Source: Hydrogenophaga taeniospiralis
Lineage (GTDB): Bacteria > Pseudomonadota > Gammaproteobacteria > Burkholderiales > Burkholderiaceae_C
DNA length: 64,000 nt
Reading direction: 5' to 3'
NCBI RefSeq assembly: GCF_020510445.1
Contig: NZ_JAHBAG010000001.1
Coordinates: forward strand, 2,890,501 to 2,954,500
The notes beneath the pieces were generated by a model, which was not told the origin of the DNA, made no database searches, and saw nothing but the letters and a program-made list of their open reading frames with translations. The stretch's first letter is position 1. Each line of letters opens with the position of its first letter. A program made the position numbers and the translations under genes. Positions 36,812 through 47,278 of the stretch are shown piece by piece.

Positions 36812-37531
36812 TCATCGAACCACGGAGTTGTCGGGTGCCACGGCGGCGCCGGTGTGGGCGTCCATCTGTGCTTCCAGATGGGCGCTGGCCTGACCGCTGT
36901 GTTGGCGCATCAGGGTTTCGGCGCGCTCGGCGTCGCCGGAGGCCACCGCCTGCGCCATGGCCTCGTGTTCGTCCCACACCGATGCGCGCAGGCTCGACGA
37001 TTGCAGGGCCTCGCCCATGGCGCGGCGGATGTGGTGCCAGTGCAGCAGGGCGCTCTGTTCGATCAACGGGTTTTGCGAGGCCTGGTACAGCGCGCGGTGA
37101 AAGGCCAGGTCGGCGTCGATCATGGCCTTGATGTCGCCGGAGCGCACCGCGTCGCGCCCCTGCGCAAGCAGAGCGGGGTCGATGCGGGTGCGCCGGGCCG
37201 CCGCCAGCCGGACCGCCAGCGCATCCAGCGCGCCGCGCACTTCGTAGACATGGGCGATCCATTGCGCATCGAGCGGGGCCACCTGCAGACCACGGCTGCG
37301 GCCGCCCGGCCCGCCAGCGACCGGCGCGTCCTGCACAAAGCCGTCTTTCTTCAGCAGGCGCAGGGCCTGCATGACCGGCTGGCGCGACACCGCCAATTGC
37401 TCGGCCAGTTCTTCCTGGGTGATGCGCTGCCCAGGCGCGAGCGAGCCTTCGCTGATGGCATCGAGCAGCGCGCGGTACACCTGATCGGCCAGATCCGGGG
37501 TGGTTTCAAGCTGGAGCAGCTGGGCTGTCAT
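36812..37531 (-). CDS. GntR family regulator (FadR/FCD subfamily)
   Basis: A 239-residue regulator. The winged helix is LAPGQRITQEELAEQLAVSR (about residues 30-60) and the C-terminal all-helical FCD ligand domain includes DLAFHRALYQASQNPLI and LHWHHIRRAM. The His and Asp residues typical of metal/acid-binding FCD domains are present. ATG 37531 begins shortly before the conserved domain; the frame upstream is not functional. A perfect 15-bp palindrome stands 31 bp upstream, between this gene and the divergent esterase. Confidence 0.92.
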   Translation of the reverse strand: MTAQLLQLETTPDLADQVYRALLDAISEGSLAPGQRITQEELAEQLAVSRQPVMQALRLLKKDGFVQDAPVAGGPGGRSRGLQVAPLDAQWIAHVYEVRGALDALAVRLAAARRTRIDPALLAQGRDAVRSGDIKAMIDADLAFHRALYQASQNPLIEQSALLHWHHIRRAMGEALQSSSLRASVWDEHEAMAQAVASGDAERAETLMRQHSGQASAHLEAQMDAHTGAAVAPDNSVVR

Positions 37532-37561
37532 GGGATGGTATTTTTGATGAATTCTGTACTC

Positions 37562-37576
37562 TGTATTCAGAATACA
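37562..37576. promoter_or_regulatory. Operator palindrome for the GntR-type regulator
   Basis: TGTATTCAGAATACA is a perfect 15-bp palindrome in an AT-rich stretch between two divergent genes. The TGTATnCnnATACA style fits FCD-type GntR operators. A half-site (TTCTGTAC) is adjacent at 37552-37559. Confidence 0.75.
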
Positions 37577-37610
37577 CGAAACGGGCGACCCTGTCACAAC
37601 ACACCCCTGC

Positions 37611-38513
37611 ATGACACAATCCGCCAACATGAAAGCACCCGCCCAACCCGATCCCGCCTGGCTCGACAGCCAGTACAACAACCGGGCGCTGGTGCCCGAA
37701 CACGCCCGGCATTTCGAGCGCTGGGCCAGCGAATCGCAGGCGGCGCGCCAGCAGCTCGACGGCATGCTGGATGTGGCCTACGGCCACGGCGCTGGCGAGA
37801 CGCTCGACCTGTTTCCCGCGCCGCGCCCGCACAACGCGCCACCCGCGCCGGTGCTGGTGTTCATCCACGGGGGGTACTGGCGCAGCCTGGACAAGGCCGA
37901 CCACTCGTTTCTCGCCCCGGCTTTCGTGAAGCAAGGCGCCTGCGTGGTGGTGCCGAACTACGCGCTGTGCCCGGCGGTGGGCATACCCGACATCGCGCTG
38001 CAGATGGTCGGCCTGCTGGCCTGGGTGTACCGCAACATCGCCGTGCATGGCGGTGACCCGCACCGCATCACGGTGGCGGGCCATTCGGCCGGCGGGCAAC
38101 TGGCGGCCCTGCTGCTGGCTTGCCGCTGGCGGGACGTGGGGGCCGACCTGCCCGACGCGCTGGTGAAAAACGCGCTGTCCATTTCGGGGCTGTACGACCT
38201 GGAGCCGCTGCGCCACACCCCGTTCCTGCGCGACTCGCTGCGGCTGACCCCGGCGCAGGTGAAAAAAGTCAGTCCGGCGCTGCTGCCGGCACCCCCCGTG
38301 CGCGAAGGCCGGGGCCTGCTGTACACCGTGACCGGCGGTGACGAAAGCAGCGAGTTCCTGCGCCACAACCGGATGATCCAGGAGGCCTGGGGCAACGACG
38401 TGGTGCCGGTGTGCGAAACCCTGCCGGGGCTGAACCACTTCAGCGTGCTCGAAGCGCTGGTACAGCCCGGGCACCGGCTGAACCAACTGGCGCTGGAGCT
38501 GCTGGAGGGGTAG
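37611..38513 (+). CDS. Alpha/beta hydrolase, kynurenine formamidase-like
   Basis: A 300-residue esterase of the HSL-like/formamidase type. It has the oxyanion motif FIHGGYWRSLDK, nucleophile elbow AGHSAGG and the late His in GLNHFSVLEALV. Close relatives hydrolyse N-formylkynurenine or small esters; no tryptophan-pathway gene is nearby, so the substrate is open. The start may also be the second ATG at 37629. Its promoter overlaps the GntR operator, so it is likely controlled by that regulator. Confidence 0.86.
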   Translation: MTQSANMKAPAQPDPAWLDSQYNNRALVPEHARHFERWASESQAARQQLDGMLDVAYGHGAGETLDLFPAPRPHNAPPAPVLVFIHGGYWRSLDKADHSFLAPAFVKQGACVVVPNYALCPAVGIPDIALQMVGLLAWVYRNIAVHGGDPHRITVAGHSAGGQLAALLLACRWRDVGADLPDALVKNALSISGLYDLEPLRHTPFLRDSLRLTPAQVKKVSPALLPAPPVREGRGLLYTVTGGDESSEFLRHNRMIQEAWGNDVVPVCETLPGLNHFSVLEALVQPGHRLNQLALELLEG

Positions 38514-38515
38514 GA

Positions 38516-38592
38516 CCACCCCCGCGCCGCCTGCGGCGTCACCCCCTCAAGGGGGCGATGCGAGTGGCCCGGCGGAGCCGGTTCCACCGCAT
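38516..38592. repeat. Dispersed palindromic repeat, copy I
   Basis: Minus-orientation copy (GCGCCGCCTGCGGCGTC, CCCCCTCAAGGGGG, GGCCCGGCGGAGCCGGTTCCAC). With copy J it forms a head-to-head pair at the junction of the convergent hydrolase and GMP reductase genes. Confidence 0.85.
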
Positions 38593-38633
38593 CCTCGGGT
38601 CAAGACACGTCACGCCGGAGGGGAAGTTGGTCC

Positions 38634-38716
38634 CAGGGCACTGCGGAACCGGCTTTGCCGGGCCGCCAGTGCCGCCCCCTTGAGGGGGTGACGCCGCAGG
38701 CGGCGCGGGGGTGGGC
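38634..38716. repeat. Dispersed palindromic repeat, copy J
   Basis: Plus-orientation copy (GGAACCGGCTTTGCCGGG, CCCCCTTGAGGGGGTGACGC, GCCGCAGGCGGCGCGGGGG) ending at the GMP reductase stop codon. Copies I and J together could fold into one long hairpin. Confidence 0.85.
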
Positions 38717-39685
38717 CTACATCACATTTGCGTTGTCTCCGCCCAGGATCACGTAGTTCACCTTGCGGATGTCCATCAGCTTGGTGCCGCCCGAATAGCT
38801 GATCGAGCTCTGCACGTCCTGTTCCATCTCAATCAGCGTGTCGGCCAGCTTGCCCTTGATCGGCTCCAGGATGCGCTTGCCTTCGACGTGCCGGTACTCG
38901 CCCTTGTTGAAGTCGCTGGCCGAGCCGTAGTACTCCTTGTAGAGCTCGCCGTCGACCTCGACCGTTTTTCCGGGCGACTCTTCGTGCCCGGCGAACAGCG
39001 AGCCGATCATGACCATGGAGGCCCCGAAGCGCACGCTCTTGGCGATGTCGCCGTGGCTGCGGATGCCGCCGTCGGCGATGATGGGTTTGGTCGCCACGCG
39101 AGAGCACCACTTGAGCGCGCTGAGTTGCCAGCCGCCGGTGCCAAAACCGGTCTTGAGCTTGGTGATGCAGACCTTGCCCGGGCCCACGCCCACCTTGGTG
39201 GCGTCCGCGCCCCAGTTTTCCAGGTCGATCACCGCCTCGGGCGTGGCCACGTTGCCGGCGATCACGAAGCTGGCGGGCAGTTTGTCCTTGATGTGGCGGA
39301 TCATGTCGCGCACGCTGTCGGCGTGGCCGTGCGCGATGTCGATGGTGATGTACTCCGGCACCAGCCCCTCGGCGGCCAGCGTGTCCACGGTCGCGCGGTC
39401 GGCGGCCTTCACACCCAGCGAGATCGAGGCGTAGACGCCCGCGGTGCGCATGTCGCGCACGAACCGCACGTTGTCCAGATCGAAGCGGTGCATCACGTAG
39501 AAGTAGCCGTTCTGCGCCATCCAGAGGCTGATGCTCTCGTCCACCACCGTCTTCATGTTGGCCGGCACCACCGGCAGGCGGAACCGGAGCCCGCCCAGCT
39601 CCACGCTGGCGTCGCACTCCGAGCGGCTCTCCACGCGGCACTTGCGCGGCAGCAGCAGGATGTTGTCGTAGTCGAATATCTCCAT
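38717..39685 (-). CDS. guaC: GMP reductase
   Basis: A 322-residue TIM-barrel enzyme that converts GMP to IMP with NADPH, feeding guanine nucleotides back to adenine synthesis. The catalytic Cys loop [18 protein letters not shown] is intact, as are [13 protein letters not shown] and the phosphate-binding [14 protein letters not shown]. The Cys loop and [10 protein letters not shown] show it is GMP reductase rather than IMP dehydrogenase, and no CBS domain is present. ATG 39685 follows a GGAG site. The leader contains a terminator-like hairpin at 39775-39809, so attenuation is possible. Confidence 0.92.
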   Translation of the reverse strand: MEIFDYDNILLLPRKCRVESRSECDASVELGGLRFRLPVVPANMKTVVDESISLWMAQNGYFYVMHRFDLDNVRFVRDMRTAGVYASISLGVKAADRATVDTLAAEGLVPEYITIDIAHGHADSVRDMIRHIKDKLPASFVIAGNVATPEAVIDLENWGADATKVGVGPGKVCITKLKTGFGTGGWQLSALKWCSRVATKPIIADGGIRSHGDIAKSVRFGASMVMIGSLFAGHEESPGKTVEVDGELYKEYYGSASDFNKGEYRHVEGKRILEPIKGKLADTLIEMEQDVQSSISYSGGTKLMDIRKVNYVILGGDNANVM

Positions 39686-39774
39686 AAAACCAGGCTCCAG
39701 GAAACTGTTGTGGATGAACAGGGAGAGCGCTTGGCTTGGGTCCGGCTTTCGGTTCGGCGGGAAGCCATCCGGCC

Positions 39775-39809
39775 AAAAAGAAACCGGGCGCAAGAATCTT
39801 GGGCCCGGT
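39775..39809 (-). promoter_or_regulatory. Terminator-like hairpin in the guaC leader
   Basis: Minus-strand reading: ACCGGGC/GCCCGGT with an inner CAAGATTCTTG pairing, followed by TTTCTTTTT. It lies about 90 nt before the guaC start with no gene upstream on that strand, which suits an attenuator or leader element. Confidence 0.45.
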
Positions 39810-39875
39810 GATTGATTCTAGGCGCTCCGGTGCGGGTCGAACAGGGTGCCGGCCGGGCCGGGGGCTTATAGAGGT

Positions 39876-39893
39876 CATACGGCCGGACGTATG
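39876..39893. promoter_or_regulatory. Palindrome before the UvrD-type helicase gene
   Basis: CATACG-GCCGGA-CGTATG, perfect six-base arms, ends 37 bp before the helicase start. It does not resemble a LexA box. It may be an operator. Confidence 0.4.
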
Positions 39894-39930
39894 GACCCGG
39901 CGTGGCGCCGTGGCTTCCTACAATCGAACC

Positions 39931-42438
<2,508 letters not shown>

Positions 42439-42450
42439 GCTTCGCGCACA

Positions 42451-42482
42451 AAAAAGCCGCGACGGGCCAAGCCGTCGCGGCT
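42451..42482 (-). terminator. Rho-independent terminator of the major porin gene
   Basis: Minus-strand reading: 11-bp stem AGCCGCGACGG/CCGTCGCGGCT, six-base loop, then TTTTT. It lies about 90 bp beyond the porin stop codon and also next to the end of convergent uvrD. Confidence 0.85.
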
Positions 42483-42572
42483 GTAAAAAATCACGCGGTC
42501 TCTGATTGACGGGTGTCTCCGCGCAACCGGGGAGCATCCACGGCGTGCGCGAGGCACGCCGTTTCGGTCACA

Positions 42573-43553
42573 TCAGAAGTCGTGGCGCACGCCCACGGCG
42601 AAGAGTCGCGTGTCGGCGGTCTTCACGCCGGCGCCGTCTTCCACCTCATGGGTGCGGTAGCCGGCGTACAGCTTCGAGCGCTTGGACAGCGTGTAGGTGG
42701 CGCCCAGGCCAAAGCCCGAGGCCTTGGACGAGGTGAAGCCGCCGACCTTGGTCTTGCTGGTGGCGAAACCGGCCGACAGGTTGATGGCGCCAACGGGCAC
42801 GTCCACACCCACGCTCAGCTCATCGTCGTCGCCCGTGGCGTCGGTGCCGCTGCGGGTGTTGTAGCCGGCGGACAGCTTGGCCACGCCCAGGTCGTAGGCG
42901 GCGGCCAGTTGCAGGTACTTGTCCGACTTGCCTTTTTCGTTCTGGTGACCCAGGGCGAAGTTCATCGGGCCATTCTTGTAGCCGACCAGGACGGCGGTCA
43001 TGGTGTCGTCTGCGCCAGCGTTCTGTTCGAAGGCGTAGGACAGGCCACCGTAGACGCCACCCATGCTGGGCATGTCGTAGCGCATCTGGTTGTTGAAGCG
43101 GCTCGAGTAGTCACCACCCGACTTGAACACGCCGTTGCCCGACGGCGTGAACGCCGAGTCGAACACCGAGTTGCTGTTGGACAGGGCGCGTGCATCGTCG
43201 TACACACTGTAGGTGCGACCCAGGGTCAGCTTGCCGAAGCCACCCATCAGACCCATGCTGGACTCGCCCTTGAAGGACGGGCTCTGCAGGGCGCCGGTTT
43301 CGGCGTCGATGCGCTGTTCGAGCTTGAAGTGGGCCTTCAGGCCGCCACCGAGGTCTTCGACGCCGCGAAAGCCCAGGCGGGGCGTGGTCAAGCCACCGCT
43401 GCCGCCGTTGAACATCTTGGTCTCGCTACCGGCGCCCAGTTCCTTGATGTTGCCGACCGACAGGTCCACGCGACCGTAGACGGTGACGGACGACTGCGCC
43501 ATGGCGGCGCCCGAAGCGGCCAGCACGGCCAGAGCGATGAGGCTCTTTTTCAT
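42573..43553 (-). CDS. General porin (Omp32/OmpC-like, Gram-negative porin family)
   Basis: A 326-residue outer-membrane trimeric porin. It has a signal peptide (MKKSLIALAVLAASGAAMA), first strand QSSVTVYGRVDLSVGN and a C-terminal Phe in FAVGVRHDF. The conserved GFRGVEDLGGGLKAHFKLEQ is the hallmark of beta-proteobacterial porins. AAAGGAT precedes the ATG by six bases. The AT-rich 180-bp upstream region suggests a strong regulated promoter. It is the likely main diffusion channel of the cell. Confidence 0.95.
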   Translation of the reverse strand: MKKSLIALAVLAASGAAMAQSSVTVYGRVDLSVGNIKELGAGSETKMFNGGSGGLTTPRLGFRGVEDLGGGLKAHFKLEQRIDAETGALQSPSFKGESSMGLMGGFGKLTLGRTYSVYDDARALSNSNSVFDSAFTPSGNGVFKSGGDYSSRFNNQMRYDMPSMGGVYGGLSYAFEQNAGADDTMTAVLVGYKNGPMNFALGHQNEKGKSDKYLQLAAAYDLGVAKLSAGYNTRSGTDATGDDDELSVGVDVPVGAINLSAGFATSKTKVGGFTSSKASGFGLGATYTLSKRSKLYAGYRTHEVEDGAGVKTADTRLFAVGVRHDF

Positions 43554-43740
43554 GAAAATATCCTTTAAGGGGTGAGAATGAGAATAGCCACCAATATTAT
43601 TGCCGCATGCTTGTGTCTTGATACAGAAATTTCCTTTCTTTGCACATTCGCATGTGCATCTATTTCACCAAACGACCACAAAAGCTCTGTGACACCCGCC
43701 GGATTTGTTTTCGTTGTTGCAATGCGGCAACAAGCATGTT

Positions 43741-45951
43741 TCAGGGCTTGCCGGCGTTGACCCAGCGCGTCCAGCCCGCGCCGTCGTTGTCGTTGACGAC
43801 CCACAGATCGCCGTTGAAAACCACCATGCCTTCGGCCTTTTCCTGCAGGTAGCTGAAGTCCTTGCGCAGGTCGCGCACCAGGGTCTTGGTGAGGGTGGCG
43901 CCTTCGGTCACGTCGGCGGCTTTCACGCTGTAGATGCGCTTGACTTCGGCGTGGATGGCCTGGCCTTCGCCGCCGCCCTTGTCGCGTTCGAGCAACAGCA
44001 GGCGGCCGTCGTCGGTGAGTTGGATTTCGGACAGACCCATCCAGAATTTTTTCGCGTCCTTGCTGTGTTGGTCCAGCGGATAGAGCGCCGTGGTCCAGGT
44101 TTGGGTGGGCAGGTGTAGCTTCAGGATGGCGGCCTGGGGTTTTGCCGGGTCGAAGCCGCGCTGCACGGCCATGTAGAGCGTCTGGCCATCGGCGCTGGCG
44201 GTCACACCCTCGTAGCCGGTGCTGGTCTTGGGGCTGGCGAACTTCGCCTGCACGCTGGCGGGCAACTTCACGCGCTGCTGCACCACGCCGGCCATGTTCA
44301 CCTTGATGAGCTCGTTGTCGGCGACGGTCTTGCCCTCCGAGGCGATCCAGAAGCCGTCGGCCACCTTGGCGATACCTTCGGGGTCGACCTTCAGCGCGTT
44401 GCCGTCGGCCTCGGTGAGCAGGGTCACCCGGTCCAGGGCCAAACGGCCCTGCGCCGCATCCGTCGGGTCGATGCGGAAGATGCGCGACTGGCCGAAGGCG
44501 TTGTCGGGCACGGCGTAGAGGTGTGTGCCGTCGGTGCTCAGGCCCGAGAGCGCGCCCCAGGGCATGCCCGCGTCCCGGGCTTCCAGTTGGGGTTCGCTGG
44601 CCTGGCTGTTGAAGCGGTAGATGTTGAGCGAACCGTCCCCTTCGTTGGCCGTCACGAACAGCTGTTGGCCGTCGCGGCGCTGCGTCACCGTGGTCAGGCC
44701 CTCGGGCGACATGCCGGTGGGCAGCAGTTGCACGAACTGCGGCTGCTTGAGATCGTCCACGCGGTAGACCTCGACAAAGGCGCCGCGCTCCGAACCCACC
44801 AGCAGGTAGGGCTTGCTGCCGAATCGGCCGGCCGCCACAGCTTCGACTTCCACGCCCTTGGACACCGAGCGCCCATCGGGGTAGTGGCCGCGCACGAGGG
44901 CATGCAGCTCGGTGCGTTCACCGGTTTCGTAGACCACCTCGCCGCGGGTGTTCATGAGCGTGAAGCCGCGTGCGCCAGGCAGCACGCCGTTCTTGTCTTT
45001 CTTGCCGTCGCCTTCGTTGGCCGTGGCGAACACACCCGGCGCCACCCAGGCCACCGCGTCGGCCTCACGGCGCGCGGTGAAGCTGTCCTTGAACACGACT
45101 TCCTTGTCCTTCTTCAGGTCGGCGTTGCCATTGCGGGTCACGGTGCCGGTGGAGAACATGCGCTCCAGGCGCGCACGTGTCGGATGGCTCAGATCGATGA
45201 GGGCAACCGCGTTGTTCTCCTGCAAGGACACCACCGCTTGTTGGGTGCGTGCGTCGATGGCGACGAATTCGGGCTGCGGATCGTTCGGGTAGACGACGCC
45301 GGGCGCGGCCTGCAGCGCCCGCACCAGTTCGATCGACTGCACACCGCTGCTGGCGCCGCCATACAGGTCCTGCAGACCGACCACGTCGATGCGGCCGGGG
45401 CGCTGACCGTCCAGCGTGGCGTCGCCCTCGGCATCGGTTTCTTCGTCTTCGATCGCCACCACGGCGCGCAGCGTGCGGCCCTGGCCGGTGAGCGCCAGCG
45501 AATCGGGGCCGATGCCCACGGTGATGTCCTTCACGTGTTTCACGGCGGCGGGCTGGCGGATGTCGTACACGCGCACCAGGCCGCGCCGGGCGTTGGCCAC
45601 GTCGTCACCCAGGCGCACCGCGACCACGGCGAAGCGGCCGTCGGGCGAGATCGCCACCGAGGTCGGTTCACCCACGCCCATCAGCCGCACGTTCACGCGT
45701 GGCAACAGCACCGGCTGTTCGGGTTTCGTGATGTCGATCAGGCCGAGCACGCCCGCATCGGCGCTGGTGTAGACCAGGGTCATGCCGTCGGGCGTGGCGG
45801 CCACGATCTCGGCCACGCCGTCCACCGGCAGGTGGTGGACCATGGCAAAGCGACCGGCCGACGGAGCCGCCGGCGCTGCCTGGGCCAATGAGGTGAAGGC
45901 GAAGGAAGCGGCCAGCGCCGCGGTCAGGGTGTAGAGGCGAAGGGTGTTCAT
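43741..45951 (-). CDS. Secreted esterase-like phytase family / beta-propeller protein
   Basis: A 736-residue exported protein with signal peptide MNTLRLYTLTAALAASFAFT...AQA. The N-terminal half has WD/YVTN-like propeller repeats (TSVAISPDGRFAVVAVRLGD). The C-terminal half matches the phytase-like esterase domain (WGALSGLSTDGTHLYAVPDN and DPEGIAKVADGFWIASEG). It is probably periplasmic or secreted and may act on phosphate esters, but the catalytic residues are not obvious. The start is placed at the signal peptide; 18 upstream codons are ignored. It is a single-gene unit between the porin and the MerR gene. Confidence 0.85.
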   Translation of the reverse strand: MNTLRLYTLTAALAASFAFTSLAQAAPAAPSAGRFAMVHHLPVDGVAEIVAATPDGMTLVYTSADAGVLGLIDITKPEQPVLLPRVNVRLMGVGEPTSVAISPDGRFAVVAVRLGDDVANARRGLVRVYDIRQPAAVKHVKDITVGIGPDSLALTGQGRTLRAVVAIEDEETDAEGDATLDGQRPGRIDVVGLQDLYGGASSGVQSIELVRALQAAPGVVYPNDPQPEFVAIDARTQQAVVSLQENNAVALIDLSHPTRARLERMFSTGTVTRNGNADLKKDKEVVFKDSFTARREADAVAWVAPGVFATANEGDGKKDKNGVLPGARGFTLMNTRGEVVYETGERTELHALVRGHYPDGRSVSKGVEVEAVAAGRFGSKPYLLVGSERGAFVEVYRVDDLKQPQFVQLLPTGMSPEGLTTVTQRRDGQQLFVTANEGDGSLNIYRFNSQASEPQLEARDAGMPWGALSGLSTDGTHLYAVPDNAFGQSRIFRIDPTDAAQGRLALDRVTLLTEADGNALKVDPEGIAKVADGFWIASEGKTVADNELIKVNMAGVVQQRVKLPASVQAKFASPKTSTGYEGVTASADGQTLYMAVQRGFDPAKPQAAILKLHLPTQTWTTALYPLDQHSKDAKKFWMGLSEIQLTDDGRLLLLERDKGGGEGQAIHAEVKRIYSVKAADVTEGATLTKTLVRDLRKDFSYLQEKAEGMVVFNGDLWVVNDNDGAGWTRWVNAGKP

Positions 45952-46048
45952 GGAAAGTGGTGAGCGAGGAAAGAACCTCGTCAGCCTAGGTTTTACATGT
46001 GTCATGGCCGTGACCCGAAGACGTCACAAGCCATGGCAGATAAAGTGG

Positions 46049-46079
46049 TTGACTTGGAGTGCACTCCAACTTCTAGGAT
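46049..46079 (+). promoter_or_regulatory. MerR-type promoter and operator
   Basis: -35 TTGACT (46049-46054) and -10 TAGGAT (46074-46079) are 19 bases apart, the overlong spacing typical of MerR-regulated promoters. The 16-bp perfect palindrome TTGGAGTGCACTCCAA (46054-46069) fills the spacer. The next gene starts only seven bases after the -10 box. Confidence 0.85.
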
Positions 46080-46085
46080 CACCCC

Positions 46086-46556
46086 ATGGAATCCCCTCTG
46101 AGCATTGACGAAGCAGCCAAGCGAACGGGCCTGACGGCCCACACCCTGCGGTATTACGAGCGTATCGGCTTGATTGCGCCTGTCGCCCGTGCCGCCGGTG
46201 GGCAACGACGCTACGCGGCTACAGATATGGCCTGGATCGAATTCCTGCTGCGGCTGCGGACGACGAAGATGCCCATCGGCAAGATGCAGGCGTTCGCAAA
46301 ACTACGTGGCGTTGGGGACTCGACGGTGCCGGATCGCCGCCAGATGCTGGAAGCACACTTGACCGATGTTCTTTCAGGCATCGAGGCGATGCGTCAATCT
46401 GCGCAAGCTTTGCAAGCAAAGATCGAGCACTACCGCTCGTTCGAGAAGTCCCTGGCGTCGGGTTCACTCTCTGACGAAGGACGTGTTGACGATGTTGATG
46501 AACACCCAGAACCGCTACGAACGCGGACTCGCAAAGCTGCGGGAAATCGACGGTGA
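46086..46556 (+). CDS. MerR family transcriptional regulator
   Basis: A 156-residue regulator with N-terminal helix-turn-helix and wing ([20 protein letters not shown], then [17 protein letters not shown]) and a coiled-coil dimerisation helix. No Cys pair is present in the C-terminal part, so it is not a metal sensor of the MerR/CueR kind. It resembles the aldehyde- or stress-responsive AdhR type. Its own MerR-type promoter lies so close that the mRNA may begin at or near the ATG. It overlaps the next gene by 65 bp. Confidence 0.92.
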   Translation: MESPLSIDEAAKRTGLTAHTLRYYERIGLIAPVARAAGGQRRYAATDMAWIEFLLRLRTTKMPIGKMQAFAKLRGVGDSTVPDRRQMLEAHLTDVLSGIEAMRQSAQALQAKIEHYRSFEKSLASGSLSDEGRVDDVDEHPEPLRTRTRKAAGNRR

Positions 46557-46875
46557 GGCCGGTGACCGAGTGCTGGAAAGCCTCGACGGCATCGCTCCCG
46601 ACTTTGCCCGCTACCTGATCGAATTTCCTTTTGGAGACATCTACTCCCGACCGGGCCTCGACCTGAAAAGCCGGGAAATTGCGGTCGTCGCTGCGCTGAC
46701 CGCATTGGGGAATGCGACCCCGCAGCTCAAAGTGCATATTCAAGGTGCGCTCAACGTGGGGGTGACCCGCACGGAAGTTGTCGAAACCATCATGCAGATG
46801 GCGGTCTATGCGGGGTTTCCGGCGGCCTTGAACGGACTCGCGGCCGCCAAGGAGGTGTTTTCCGCAGGGGCTTAG
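46492..46875 (+). CDS. Carboxymuconolactone decarboxylase family protein
   Basis: A 127-residue CMD-like protein ([20 protein letters not shown], then [20 protein letters not shown]). It has no CxxC, so it is not an AhpD-like peroxidase partner. Family members decarboxylate gamma-carboxymuconolactone or have unknown roles. No aromatic-degradation genes are nearby, and coupling to a MerR regulator suggests a detoxification role. A GAAGG site precedes ATG 46492; a second ATG at 46498 is possible. The gene starts inside the regulator gene in another frame and overlaps the next convergent gene by four bases. Confidence 0.86.
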   Translation: MLMNTQNRYERGLAKLREIDGEAGDRVLESLDGIAPDFARYLIEFPFGDIYSRPGLDLKSREIAVVAALTALGNATPQLKVHIQGALNVGVTRTEVVETIMQMAVYAGFPAALNGLAAAKEVFSAGA

Positions 46876-47153
46876 GCGGCCTGGGGTATCGCTTCCGGGG
46901 TCTGGGCCTTTTGCTGGCTCACCTGCATCGACAGGTCCAGCAGGACGGCCTTGCTGGTGTAGTAACGGTCCAGGCGCCACTCGGCCATGATCTCCATGGC
47001 GAGATGGAATTCGTCGTAGTCCAGCCGGTACAGGTCCGACAGCTGGAACGGCACTTCCGACTCCAGCGCCAGCACCAGCCGGGACAGGATCTCCGCCTTC
47101 GGCTTGCCGGCGTGGTTCTCGATCAGCTTGCGGGCTTTTTTCAGGGCAATCAT
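46872..47153 (-). CDS. Hypothetical protein, 93 residues
   Basis: A short acidic-to-neutral soluble protein that I do not recognise ([19 protein letters not shown] at the start, then [20 protein letters not shown]). It has no signal peptide or membrane helix and is predicted mostly helical. A purine-rich GAGAGAG stretch lies just before the ATG. Codon use matches neighbouring genes. It converges on the CMD-family gene with a four-base overlap and no terminator. Confidence 0.7.
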   Translation of the reverse strand: MIALKKARKLIENHAGKPKAEILSRLVLALESEVPFQLSDLYRLDYDEFHLAMEIMAEWRLDRYYTSKAVLLDLSMQVSQQKAQTPEAIPQAA

Positions 47154-47278
47154 GGGATCTCGCTCTCTCTCAACGGTTTGTGAAACGAAGGTGTGCGTGG
47201 CGCAAAGCCTCGCGCCAGCCACCATGCAAAGAGCATAGCGGCCAGGGTCCGGGATTTCATGACGAAACGATGACTTGC

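Noticed and set aside
38516..38716. Facing repeats I and J considered as terminal inverted repeats of a mobile element
   Set aside because: The 40-bp space between them holds no gene, and each is a normal copy of the dispersed family, so a paired hairpin at a convergent junction is the simpler reading.
46054..46069. TTGGAGTGCACTCCAA considered as a metal-type (CueR/MerR) operator
   Set aside because: The palindrome is of MerR type, but the regulator lacks the C-terminal cysteines of metal sensors and no metal-resistance gene is adjacent, so a metal role is not claimed.
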